A stretch of 6,734 nucleotides of DNA. Origin: Clostridiales bacterium (GTDB lineage: Bacteria; Bacillota; Desulfitobacteriia; Desulfitobacteriales; Desulfitobacteriaceae). The notes under the pieces are model-generated. The model had not been told where the DNA came from and did no database searches. It was given only the letters and a program-made list of their open reading frames with translations. A program made the position numbers and the translations under genes. The number at the start of each line of letters is the position of its first letter. The first letter of the stretch is position 1. Below are positions 1-5,591 of the stretch, one piece after another. Location of the stretch: NCBI GenBank assembly GCA_027357125.1, contig DAHVVW010000120.1, positions 1 through 6,734 on the forward strand, in the 5' to 3' direction.

Positions 1-1139
1 ATCAACATGTCGAGTTCGTCCGAAGCGAGCAGGATTTGCAGGCACTTCTTAAATTCGTCCCCTTGGTTGAGAGATTGAGCGGTCACATCAACCGGGTTGA
101 TCGCGGAACCAAAAGCGGGAATGACTTTCCTCACTTCTTCCTGTAAGACTTCACTTAATTCCGGTACTTGGAGATTAACCTCCTCCGAACGGTCAGCCAG
201 CAAAATCCCGACCCCGCCGGACATGGTCACGATCCCGACCCGGTTGCCTTTGGGCAATTTGCCGGGGATAAAGGCCTGGGCGAGGTCGACAATATCATCA
301 CTGTCATGAGCCTGGAAAATTCCCATTTTTTCAAAGTAACTCTTATAAGCCGCTCCTGATCCGGTAAGCGCTGCGGTGTGCGTAGCGGCAGCCTTTTGCC
401 CGCTGGCAGAGTTACCTACTTTTAAGGCAATAATAGGTTTTCCCAGTTCGGCAGCTTGCTCTGCAGTTTGCCTAAAGCTTTCCCCGTCCCGAAGTCCCTC
501 GAGATAAGAAAGAATCACTTTGGTATTAGGGTTCTCAACTACATACGACAAACCTTCCCCTGCAGTCATATCGACCTCATTACCGGTCGTAATAACAAAG
601 TTTACACCCACTCCTGCTTCCTGCAGTAAGTTAAAGAGCATAAAGCCTACCGCACCACTTTGAGATACCAAAGCAACCGGGCCGGCTTTGACCTTATCCA
701 TCTCCAAAGAACCGCTGAAAGAGGCAATGAGGCCGGTGGAAACATTGAGCATACCCAGGCAGTTGGGCCCAATCAGGCGCATGTTATTTTCTTTAGCTAT
801 GTCTTTAATCTCTTGCTGCAGCTTCTTATCTCCGGTCTCAGCAAAGCCGGACGAAAAAATTATAGCCCTCTTGATTCCCTTCTTCCCGCAATCACGCAAG
901 ATGCCAGGCACCCGGGCGGCCGCAATTGCGATCAGTGCCAGGTCAACCTGTTCCGGAATTGCTTCGACGGAAGGGTAGCAAGCGAGCCCTGCAATGTCCT
1001 GATATTTAGGATTAACCGGATAAATTTTCCCTTGATAATTATGTTTTAATAAGTACTTAAGAATTTTGCCATTAATTGTTGAGAAATCCTGGCTGGCCCC
1101 GATAATAGCCACGCCTGTGGGTTCCATCAGATAGCGCAT
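1..1139 (-). CDS. Acyl-CoA synthetase (NDP-forming), CoA-binding/ligase part; 3' end outside window
   Basis: The N-terminal 379 residues of an ADP/NDP-forming acyl-CoA synthetase, which interconverts an acyl-CoA plus ADP and Pi with the free acid, CoA and ATP in the cytoplasm. Residues about 5-130 form a Rossmann CoA-binding domain, with VAIIGAS at 10-16, YPVNPK at 40-45 and RLIGPNCLGM at 121-130. Residues about 150-290 form the first succinyl-CoA-ligase-like domain, with LVSQSGAVG at 157-165 and the motif AATHTAALTG at 251-260. His254 there is the expected phospho-histidine; most relatives have SHTGAL. A further ligase domain begins near 300 (VGIVTMSGGVG) and runs off the window. The start ATG is preceded by AGAGGGGGAAG at good spacing. 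Relatives are either alpha-beta fusions of about 700 residues with a C-terminal ATP-grasp domain, or separate alpha subunits; the window cannot say which. An IclR-type operator lies 50-60 nt upstream. The acyl substrate is unknown. Confidence 0.9.
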   Translation of the reverse strand, partial: MRYLMEPTGVAIIGASQDFSTINGKILKYLLKHNYQGKIYPVNPKYQDIAGLACYPSVEAIPEQVDLALIAIAAARVPGILRDCGKKGIKRAIIFSSGFAETGDKKLQQEIKDIAKENNMRLIGPNCLGMLNVSTGLIASFSGSLEMDKVKAGPVALVSQSGAVGFMLFNLLQEAGVGVNFVITTGNEVDMTAGEGLSYVVENPNTKVILSYLEGLRDGESFRQTAEQAAELGKPIIALKVGNSASGQKAAATHTAALTGSGAAYKSYFEKMGIFQAHDSDDIVDLAQAFIPGKLPKGNRVGIVTMSGGVGILLADRSEEVNLQVPELSEVLQEEVRKVIPAFGSAINPVDVTAQSLNQGDEFKKCLQILLASDELDML

Positions 1140-1174
1140 TCACTCTTCCCCCTCTTAAACATGGTTGTTATAAC

Positions 1175-1200
1175 GTTCCGAATTTAGGAACAATGTTCCA
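1175..1200. promoter_or_regulatory. Probable IclR-type operator upstream of the acyl-CoA synthetase gene
   Basis: Three GTTCC/GGAAC half-sites are packed into 25 bases: GTTCC at 1175-1179, GGAAC at 1187-1191 and GTTCC at 1195-1199. The last two make the palindrome GGAACAATGTTCC. Read on the minus strand, 1200-1186 is TGGAACATTGTTCCT, which fits the TGGAA-N5-TTCCA pattern known for E. coli IclR. The first two halves make a second, wider repeat, GTTCCGAATTTAGGAAC. A further 8-base palindrome, GTTATAAC, adjoins at 1167-1174. The site lies between possible -10 sequences and the start codon, a position suited to repression. Binding by the IclR protein encoded next door is inference. Confidence 0.6.
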
Positions 1201-1240
1201 TAATCTATATGATAACAAACAGACATCGTTGACACAGTAA
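1201..1240 (-). promoter_or_regulatory. Weak candidate sigma-70-type promoter for the acyl-CoA synthetase gene
   Basis: On the minus strand the stretch just upstream of the IclR-type operator contains AT-rich -10-like hexamers (TATCAT and TATAGA, about 1206-1215). The possible -35 sequences, near GTGTCA/GTCAAC at 1228-1235, are poor. No sigma-54 consensus is present here. A second possibility is TATATT at 1307-1302, farther upstream and adjacent to the TAACGG repeats. The exact promoter cannot be fixed by eye. Confidence 0.3.
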
Positions 1241-1264
1241 TTCCCGGGTTAAGCGCCGTTATTT

Positions 1265-1301
1265 GACCGTTAACGGTCGTTTTTAGATGTTTAACGGTTA
1301 A
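1265..1301. repeat. GACCGTTAACGGTC palindrome plus related TTAACGGTTAA site
   Basis: GACCGTTAACGGTC at 1265-1278 is a perfect 14-base palindrome. Thirteen bases on, TTAACGGTTAA at 1291-1301 repeats the AACGGT core, and GCCGTTA at 1255-1261 gives another half-site. Such clustered palindromes usually mark an operator, but the protein is unknown. AACCGT and AACGGTT also occur in the region upstream of iclR (2400-2405 and 2430-2436), so the same factor may act at both promoters. Confidence 0.45.
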
Positions 1302-1332
1302 AATATACTAAATCTTTAGAACTTTAACACAC

Positions 1333-1362
1333 AAAAAAACACCCTAACAACAACACCTAGGG
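1333..1362 (-). terminator. Possible weak intrinsic terminator after the iclR gene
   Basis: On the minus strand CCCTA (1362-1358) and TAGGG (1346-1342) can pair around an 11-base loop. TG and then a run of seven T (1339-1333) follow. The stem is only five base pairs, so the terminator is weak. It lies 140 nt past the iclR stop and before the acyl-CoA synthetase regulatory sites. Confidence 0.4.
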
Positions 1363-1503
1363 AGAGTATTTCGTTCCATCGCGCTATATTAATAGATCCC
1401 CATGCCGCCCAAAGGCGGTACCGTCAGACAATGAAAGCGACGCACGGAGGGCATAGAGACCCGGTATGACACTTTGAATCGAACCACGAACATCGAACTA
1501 CGA
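1363..1503. other. Gene-free stretch downstream of iclR with a small hairpin and an 11-base direct repeat
   Basis: I see no credible gene here. A short inverted repeat, CCGCC-CAAA-GGCGG, lies at about 1403-1416 and has no T tract. Two copies of an 11-mer, TCGAACCACGA (1479-1489) and TCGAACTACGA (1493-1503), follow one another at a 14-base period and end exactly at the iclR stop codon. Minus-strand readings across this stretch are out-of-frame extensions of iclR without family resemblance. Confidence 0.5.
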
Positions 1504-2301
1504 TTAGTCCGGTTTGTAACCAAGTTTAAGGGATATCTCGCGCGAGTAACGGCGCAACAAATTAATAAATTCCTCATTTTTTTCCTTGGTAAAGCGGAAT
1601 GTTGGTCCGCCTATCCCTAACCCTGCTACCAATCTTCCTTCATGCTCATAGATAGGGGCAGCGATAACAGTCGAACCCAATTCAACTTCATCCGCAGTGA
1701 TCGAGATTCCTTCGCGGCGGATACGCCCTAATTCTTCTTTGAGCAAGTCAATGTCCATGGGACTGTTGTCGCTAAGACGCACAAGATTTTCTGTTTTAAA
1801 ATATTCTTCAATAAAGTCAGTCGGTTGCAAGGCCAAGAGTATTTTTTTCGAAGCTCCACAGTGCAGCGGCAGTCGCATTCCATGCGATGCTTTCAAAGTC
1901 ATGGACTGGGTTCCCTCAACAAATTCAATACCTACTCCCGCATGGCCATCCCTGATCGTGAGCAGAATGGATTCCCCGGTAATCTGCGCCAGATGCTGCA
2001 TAATAGGGAATGCAACATTGCGCAAGTTCATGTTGCCTGCCGCAACCTTGCCCAATTCAAAAACCCGTAAACCCAGGCGATACTTTTCAGTGAGCGTGTC
2101 TTTCTCCACAAACCCGTACTTCTGCATCGAAATCAGGATCCGGTGAACCACACTTTTGGGCAGCCCTAACTTGTTGCTTAGCTCCGTAACACCAAACAAA
2201 TGCTGCTGGTGATTAAACGTGGTTAAGATTGTAAGGGCTTTTTCAACAGTCTGAACCCCTTCTGATTTTCCTGTCTGTGCACCTTCAAATTTTCCTCTCA
2301 T
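1504..2301 (-). CDS. IclR-family transcriptional regulator
   Basis: A 265-residue protein with the usual IclR layout and length. The N-terminal winged helix-turn-helix covers about 16-80 (GVQTVEKALTIL, then recognition segment VTELSNKLGLPKSVVHRIL at 38-56 and wing KYRLG). The C-terminal effector-binding domain covers about 90-262, with LPLHCGASKKILLA at 144-157 and the ligand-pocket region GISITADEVELGSTVIAAPI at 198-217. It should act as a dimer that binds a palindromic operator and responds to a small organic acid or similar metabolite. The start ATG follows GAGAGGG at rather short spacing, and VQTVEKAL begins where the family HTH usually begins, so a short N-terminal tail is present. It is separated from the transporter operon by a strong terminator. 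Its nearest plausible target is the CoA ligase gene downstream, which carries a TGGAACATTGTTCC-type site. The effector is unknown. Confidence 0.93.
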   Translation of the reverse strand: MRGKFEGAQTGKSEGVQTVEKALTILTTFNHQQHLFGVTELSNKLGLPKSVVHRILISMQKYGFVEKDTLTEKYRLGLRVFELGKVAAGNMNLRNVAFPIMQHLAQITGESILLTIRDGHAGVGIEFVEGTQSMTLKASHGMRLPLHCGASKKILLALQPTDFIEEYFKTENLVRLSDNSPMDIDLLKEELGRIRREGISITADEVELGSTVIAAPIYEHEGRLVAGLGIGGPTFRFTKEKNEEFINLLRRYSREISLKLGYKPD

Positions 2302-2315
2302 AACGCCCTCTCTTA

Positions 2316-2335
2316 TTCGTGTTCCACTATACGAA
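2316..2335. promoter_or_regulatory. Inverted repeat just upstream of iclR, possible autoregulatory site
   Basis: TTCGT (2316-2320) and ACGAA (2331-2335) form a 5-10-5 inverted repeat just before the iclR ribosome binding site. The interior carries TGGAACA when read on the minus strand (2326-2320), the same heptamer found in the palindrome ahead of the acyl-CoA synthetase gene. IclR regulators often repress their own gene, so an autoregulatory site is plausible but unproven. Confidence 0.4.
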
Positions 2336-2359
2336 AAGTCATTCCGATATTTGTATGTG

Positions 2360-2400
2360 AGCTGTATTTTAGTTCAGTTTAGTATCTTTTGAAAAGTCTA
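2360..2400 (-). promoter_or_regulatory. Candidate sigma-70-type promoter for iclR
   Basis: On the minus strand TTTTCA, an 18-base spacer and TAAAAT can be read within this stretch. The first matches TTGACA at four of six positions and the second matches TATAAT at five of six. The promoter is placed between the upstream terminator and the 2316-2335 inverted repeat. A separate iclR promoter is needed because the transporter operon is closed by the hairpin at 2488-2520. Confidence 0.4.
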
Positions 2401-2436
2401 ACCGTCTAAGAGGACGAAAAAGCGGTGTAAACGGTT
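2400..2436. repeat. AACCGT / ACGGTT inverted half-sites upstream of iclR
   Basis: AACCGT at 2400-2405 and ACGGTT at 2431-2436 face each other across 25 bases. They share the core of the GACCGTTAACGGTC palindrome ahead of the acyl-CoA synthetase gene. They may bind a common regulator, but the wide spacing makes this weaker than the 1265-1278 site. Apart from this, the possible promoter and the terminator, I see nothing else in the gap between iclR and the transporter operon. Confidence 0.3.
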
Positions 2437-2483
2437 GGTTTGATAGGGCGAATGGGGAATTTAACAGCGGTCATCTATATGAG

Positions 2484-2520
2484 AAAATGGGATTCGTCTC
2501 TATCTCAAAGACGAATCCCA
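2484..2520 (-). terminator. Strong intrinsic terminator of the transporter operon
   Basis: TGGGATTCGTCT (2488-2499) and AGACGAATCCCA (2509-2520) are perfect complements and form a 12-bp stem with a 9-base loop. On the minus strand TTTTCTC follows directly, which is the usual intrinsic terminator layout. It lies about 90 nt beyond the stop codon of the binding-protein gene. The plus-strand side lacks a T run, so it should work in the minus direction only. Confidence 0.85.
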
Positions 2521-2608
2521 CCTATCAGAAGTCTATCGAGTTAACACCAAATACTGTTTAACACTAAAGCAAAAGACTAAAGAATTACAAGAAGCTAAAA
2601 AAAGTTCT

Positions 2609-3577
2609 TTAGATAAGACCTTTCTTTACCAGCCAATCATGTGCAATTTTTTCAAGATCCTGTTTCTCTACATCAGCCAAGTAGTTCATCTGAATAATAT
2701 CTTCATTAGAGATTGAGCCCCAGAGTTTTTCCAAAACTTTATCAAGGTTAGCTTCTTTGCGTACGGAATCCTTGATCATGACAATACCGTATTCTGGGGG
2801 CAGGAAATGCTTGTCATCTTCAATCGTGACCTGATTAAACTTCTTGAGACGCCCGTCTGTACTGTAGGCAACAATAGCTTGCACATTATTATTGGCAAGC
2901 GCTTGATAAATTAAATTGTAATCCATGGATACTTCTTTCTTCCATTTCAAGCCATACGTTTGTTTTAGCCCGGGCATGCCACTTTCCGGGATGTTGGCAA
3001 AATCTTGATCCATGCCTACAGACCAATCTTTAACATAGGGAATGATATCTGAGACTGTCTTCAGATTATACTTTTGAGCTGTCTCAGATGATACCGCAAT
3101 CGCGTAGTTGTCATAGAACCCTAATTTCGGTGAAACCCAGACACCGTGCTGTTTCAATTCTTCTGCTCTAACATAGTCCAGCACTGATTCCGGATTTGCT
3201 TTATACTGATCGGAGTATGCCTGTTTAAATATCTTTTGAAATTGAGTACCGGCATATCCGCTGTAGATTTGGATATCGCCCTTGACCAAGGAATTATGCA
3301 TTAACGAGGACATTCCTGAAGTTCTGGTCACTGTTACCTTAATTGAAGTATTTTTTTCAATAATCTCCTTGAGCATATAGTCCACAATAGCAGGTTCATT
3401 GTAATCCTGGGCTGCGATGGTAAGCTCTTTAATGGACGAGCCCGCTTGGTTGGATGAAGAGCCCGTTTGGTTGGATGAAGTATTGTTAGACTGACTGGCT
3501 CCGGAACTCCCACATCCTACAAGGGTTACAGCAATAAGTCCTACTGCCATGAAATTTAACCAACGACGTTTCTGCAT
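2609..3577 (-). CDS. opuCC: Quaternary-amine (glycine betaine/choline/carnitine-type) ABC transporter substrate-binding lipoprotein
   Basis: A 322-residue extracytoplasmic solute-binding lipoprotein of the OpuAC-like family. It has an N-terminal signal (QKRR charged start, hydrophobic core 9-20) ending in the lipobox LVGC, so Cys22 should be lipidated and anchored outside the membrane. A low-complexity Ser/Asn/Gly linker spans about 24-48 and contains a duplicated heptad. The binding domain runs from about 50 to the end and shows family features: DIQIYSGYAGTQF at 101-113, LGFYDNYAIAV, a PGLKQTYGL segment, AYSTDGRLKKF and a late EDDKHFLPPEYG. AAAGGGGGAA precedes the ATG. It is the last gene of the operon, 60 nt after the permease. 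Family membership is firm. The ligand (betaine, choline, carnitine, proline betaine or other) is not readable, and the symbol indicates family only. Confidence 0.9.
   Translation of the reverse strand: MQKRRWLNFMAVGLIAVTLVGCGSSGASQSNNTSSNQTGSSSNQAGSSIKELTIAAQDYNEPAIVDYMLKEIIEKNTSIKVTVTRTSGMSSLMHNSLVKGDIQIYSGYAGTQFQKIFKQAYSDQYKANPESVLDYVRAEELKQHGVWVSPKLGFYDNYAIAVSSETAQKYNLKTVSDIIPYVKDWSVGMDQDFANIPESGMPGLKQTYGLKWKKEVSMDYNLIYQALANNNVQAIVAYSTDGRLKKFNQVTIEDDKHFLPPEYGIVMIKDSVRKEANLDKVLEKLWGSISNEDIIQMNYLADVEKQDLEKIAHDWLVKKGLI
3438..3479. repeat. 21-bp tandem duplication within the lipoprotein linker
   Basis: Two adjacent 21-base copies, 3438-3458 and 3459-3479, differ at one base (C at 3445, T at 3466). 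They encode SSNQTGS and SSNQAGS-like heptads in the Ser/Asn-rich linker between the lipidated cysteine and the binding domain. The duplication lengthens a flexible tether and keeps the frame. Confidence 0.85.
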
Positions 3578-3588
3578 CTTGATTCCCC

Positions 3589-3647
3589 CTTTATACTTTT
3601 TTCAATATCTTTGTACTTTTTCTAATATTTAGACATCTTAATGTCTA
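3589..3647 (-). other. Permease-to-binding-protein junction with stem-loop and A-rich repeat
   Basis: TAGACAT (3630-3636) and ATGTCTA (3641-3647) form a perfect 7-bp stem with a four-base loop that overlaps the permease stop codon. No T tract follows on the minus strand, so it is not a terminator. Next come two similar copies of a purine-rich block (GAAAAAGTACAAAG at 3622-3609 and GAAAAAAGTATAAAG at 3603-3589), which run into the ribosome binding site of the lipoprotein gene. The element could stabilise mRNA or favour binding-protein translation; that role is inference. Confidence 0.45.
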
Positions 3648-4297
3648 ATTGAACGCAGGCCACGCGGTGTCAATTTTATTTCCAGGCGACCCATTAGAAA
3701 CTCAGCCAAAAAGGCCAGCAGCATCGCGGGCAAGGTGCCTGCCAGCACAATGTCATTAGCGGCCATGCTTAATCCCCGCATGATTAATTCCCCTAAACCA
3801 CCAGCTCCAATCAATGCTCCTAGAGTCGCAAACCCGATCGTGCCGACCAGAGCAGAACGAATGCCGGCAATGATCACTTTGAGGGCGAGTGGCAGTTCAA
3901 TCATCCACAGAAGTTGCCAATTGGTGACCCCCATGCCGATGGCAGCATCTTTTACTTCGCGGGATACGCCTGTAATCCCCACAAACGTATTCCTAACAAT
4001 TGGCATTAGAGCGTAGAGAAACAGGGCGATAACCGTAGGTAGCAAGCCCAGCCCCATGCCAATTGCGATTAATAAGGCGAGCAAGGCAAGGCTCGGGATC
4101 GTCTGCATGGCATTGCTAAAACCAAGAAGCCATGGGTAAAATCTAGGAATCCGTGTCGCCAAGATGGTTAACGGCACTGCAATCAAAATAGCTAAACCCA
4201 TAGGAATTGCTACAATGAATAGATGCTCCCAAATAGCTTTTAAAACATCATCTGAATGTGTTGCTATAAACTTAATCGTTTCGGAAATCAGCTGCAT
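3638..4297 (-). CDS. opuCB: Quaternary-amine ABC transporter permease (OpuBB/OpuCB/ProW type)
   Basis: A 219-residue inner-membrane permease of the betaine-type importer family, near the usual length of OpuCB. About five to six hydrophobic segments are visible (roughly 24-48, 55-82, 84-105, 138-160, 183-203). It carries the family signature NAMQTIPSLALLALL at 62-76. The cytoplasmic EAA-type loop, EVKDAAIGMGVTNWQLLWMIELPLA (114-138), is where the ATPase docks. The start ATG is one base after the ATPase stop (TAA-A-ATG) with a GGTGGTGAG ribosome binding site inside the upstream gene, so the two are translationally coupled. Many OpuC-type operons have two permease genes flanking the binding protein. 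Only this one is present before the terminator, so a homodimer is likely. The substrate is not determined. Confidence 0.92.
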   Translation of the reverse strand: MQLISETIKFIATHSDDVLKAIWEHLFIVAIPMGLAILIAVPLTILATRIPRFYPWLLGFSNAMQTIPSLALLALLIAIGMGLGLLPTVIALFLYALMPIVRNTFVGITGVSREVKDAAIGMGVTNWQLLWMIELPLALKVIIAGIRSALVGTIGFATLGALIGAGGLGELIMRGLSMAANDIVLAGTLPAMLLAFLAEFLMGRLEIKLTPRGLRSIRH

Positions 4298-4298
4298 T

Positions 4299-5309
4299 TT
4301 AGCTCACCACCTTCGCTGAGCCTGCTTCTTTATCTGCAGACCCAACATCATCTAAAAAATCAACCAGACTATTGCGGGTAACTATCCCTACAATAGTGCC
4401 GTCACTGTCTGCTACCTGAATTGAGTCGAGATTATGGGCAAGTATCAGTTGAATGCTAGTAAGCACAGTCGAGTCCGGTCGCACAGTTAGTTCAAGACCC
4501 TGGTTCATACCACTCTGAGCTGAAATCGGAACAACTACTTTGGACATGATATCCCTAACCGGCATTTCAGTCTTCTGGCGCAGTAACCTCTGCCGTCCAA
4601 TGAAGTTGGCCACAAACTCATCTGCAGGAGCACGCAGAATTTTCTCCGGAGATTCAGCCTGAACAATGTCACCATTGCGCATGATTACAATTCGGTCAGC
4701 CATACGCACGGCCTCATCCATGTCGTGTGTCACAAACACAATCGTCTTGTGCACACTCCGTTGCAGCCGTTTTAATTCATCCTGCAACTGTTCGCGGGTA
4801 ATAGGATCCAAAGCACCAAACGGCTCGTCCATCAAAATAATATCCGGATCATGAGCCAGGGCACGCAAAACACCGATACGTTGCTGTTGACCGCCGCTCA
4901 ATTCTAACGGGTAGCGGTCCATAAATACATCCGGGCTCATCTCAATTAATTTGAGCAGCTCTTCGGCACGGGCACGGCGCTCGTTTTCCTTTACCCCTTT
5001 AAGTTTCAGGACAAAGGTGATATTTTCGGCGATTGTCAAATGGGGGATAAGGCCTACTTGCTGAATCACATACCCTAAGCGCCGCCTTAGTTCGACAGGG
5101 TGGTAGCTCTTATAGTCCTTGCCATCGATTTCAATTGTGCCGGATGTGGGTTCCACTAGACGGTTTACCATGCGCAATGTTGTCGACTTACCACATCCGG
5201 ACGGGCCAATTAATATTACAAATTCACCGCGTTTGATATCTAACGTAAAATCCTTAACTGCGACAGTGCCATCAGGATACTTTTTCGTAAGATTTTTAAA
5301 CGATAAAAT
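4299..5309 (-). CDS. opuCA: Quaternary-amine ABC transporter ATP-binding protein (OpuCA/ProV type), probable ATT start
   Basis: A 336-residue ATPase that energises the importer. Motifs in order, counted from the ATT: Walker A GPSGCGKST at 35-43, Q-loop Q84, signature LSGGQQQR at 137-144, Walker B IILMDEP at 157-163 with catalytic Glu162, and H-loop His195. A CBS-like regulatory domain covers about 248-325 (PVRDIMS ... VADSDGTIVGIVTRNSLVDFL). OpuCA relatives often carry two CBS repeats; I see one here. The first in-frame ATG, GTG or TTG is the TTG at 5177, which is beyond Walker A and cannot be the real start. The frame stays open upstream, and ATT at 5309 puts the N-terminus (xLSFKNLTKKYPDGT) exactly where relatives begin, with AGGAGG nine bases before it. 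It is the first gene of the sigma-54-driven operon, one base from the permease. Function is firm; the start codon is inference. Confidence 0.88.
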   Translation of the reverse strand: MLSFKNLTKKYPDGTVAVKDFTLDIKRGEFVILIGPSGCGKSTTLRMVNRLVEPTSGTIEIDGKDYKSYHPVELRRRLGYVIQQVGLIPHLTIAENITFVLKLKGVKENERRARAEELLKLIEMSPDVFMDRYPLELSGGQQQRIGVLRALAHDPDIILMDEPFGALDPITREQLQDELKRLQRSVHKTIVFVTHDMDEAVRMADRIVIMRNGDIVQAESPEKILRAPADEFVANFIGRQRLLRQKTEMPVRDIMSKVVVPISAQSGMNQGLELTVRPDSTVLTSIQLILAHNLDSIQVADSDGTIVGIVTRNSLVDFLDDVGSADKEAGSAKVVS

Positions 5310-5318
5310 AGTATCCGC

Positions 5319-5324
5319 CCTCCT
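5319..5324 (-). promoter_or_regulatory. Ribosome binding site AGGAGG that sets the ATT start of the ATPase
   Basis: A perfect AGGAGG followed by nine bases and then ATT TTA TCG TTT. No ATG, GTG or TTG lies in frame between this site and the Walker A codons. This spacing is the main reason for placing the ATPase start at 5309. Confidence 0.65.
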
Positions 5325-5353
5325 CTTCGTTTGATAATTACCCCCTCGTATTC

Positions 5354-5419
5354 TCAGACAATAACTGCAACGTCTGCTATGTCTCTTATAGTTATATCTA
5401 ATCTCACCTCCTGAACCAT
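5354..5419 (-). other. Possible 21-codon leader ORF with an orphan AGGAGGTGA inside it
   Basis: In the transporter mRNA leader an ATG at 5419 opens a 21-codon frame (MVQEVRLDITIRDIADVAVIV) that ends in TGA at 5354-5356. It has no good ribosome binding site of its own. Inside it lies a perfect AGGAGGTGA (5412-5404) with no ATG, GTG or TTG at suitable distance downstream; four bases on is an ATT that is in frame with the ATPase, 31 codons before its likely start. This could be a leader peptide, a decayed gene start or an alternative longer ATPase N-terminus. None of these is proven. Confidence 0.25.
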
Positions 5420-5454
5420 TAAATCTTAAGCAGTTAAGGAATTATTACATTTAG

Positions 5455-5471
5455 TTGCAAAACATGTGCCA
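5455..5471 (-). promoter_or_regulatory. Sigma-54 (-24/-12) promoter of the transporter operon
   Basis: The minus strand reads TGGCACATGTTTTGCAA from 5471 to 5455. This matches the sigma-54 consensus TGGCAC-N5-TTGCA with the invariant GG and GC separated by exactly ten bases. Transcription would start near 5445, leaving a leader of about 136 nt before the ATPase. A sigma-54 activator gene lies immediately upstream on the same strand. The motif fits a full consensus and its position is right, so this is the best-supported regulatory site in the window. Confidence 0.88.
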
Positions 5472-5537
5472 TCCAAGATACCATCCCTTAATGTGGCTTA
5501 TTCTGGGGAAGTTTGTCCTTTTGGAAATATTTTTCAA

Positions 5538-5551
5538 ATGAAATTATTCAT
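5538..5551. promoter_or_regulatory. Candidate upstream activator site 1 (ATGAA-N4-TTCAT)
   Basis: ATGAAATTATTCAT is a palindrome of form ATGAA-N4-TTCAT centred about 100 bp upstream of the predicted sigma-54 start. That is a typical position for an enhancer-binding protein. It shares its arms with the palindrome at 5592-5607. A looser inverted repeat, TTGGAAATATTTTTCAA (5521-5537), adjoins it. Confidence 0.5.
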
Positions 5552-5591
5552 CGAATTCGGTCAATTTTGAGAAAATTCCTTATTTTTCAGT

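Noticed and set aside
660..1049. 129-codon plus-strand ORF
   Set aside because: It lies fully inside the acyl-CoA synthetase gene on the other strand, shows no family resemblance and has no convincing ribosome binding site.
1229..1234. TTGACA on the plus strand, a perfect -35 hexamer
   Set aside because: No -10-like hexamer lies 16-18 bases downstream (the position reads AGCGCC), and no plus-strand gene follows.
1389..1577. 62-codon minus-strand ORF overlapping the end of iclR
   Set aside because: Its first part is iclR read in another frame, and the rest is intergenic and without recognisable features.
1697..2146. 149-codon plus-strand ORF
   Set aside because: It is antisense to the iclR coding sequence, with composition expected of a reverse-strand shadow.
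3438..3479. Possible CRISPR-like or minisatellite array
   Set aside because: There are only two adjacent in-frame 21-base copies, coding for a lipoprotein linker, with no spacers.
5175..5177. TTG as the start of the transporter ATPase
   Set aside because: It falls inside the nucleotide-binding fold, just after Walker A, and would yield a non-functional protein.
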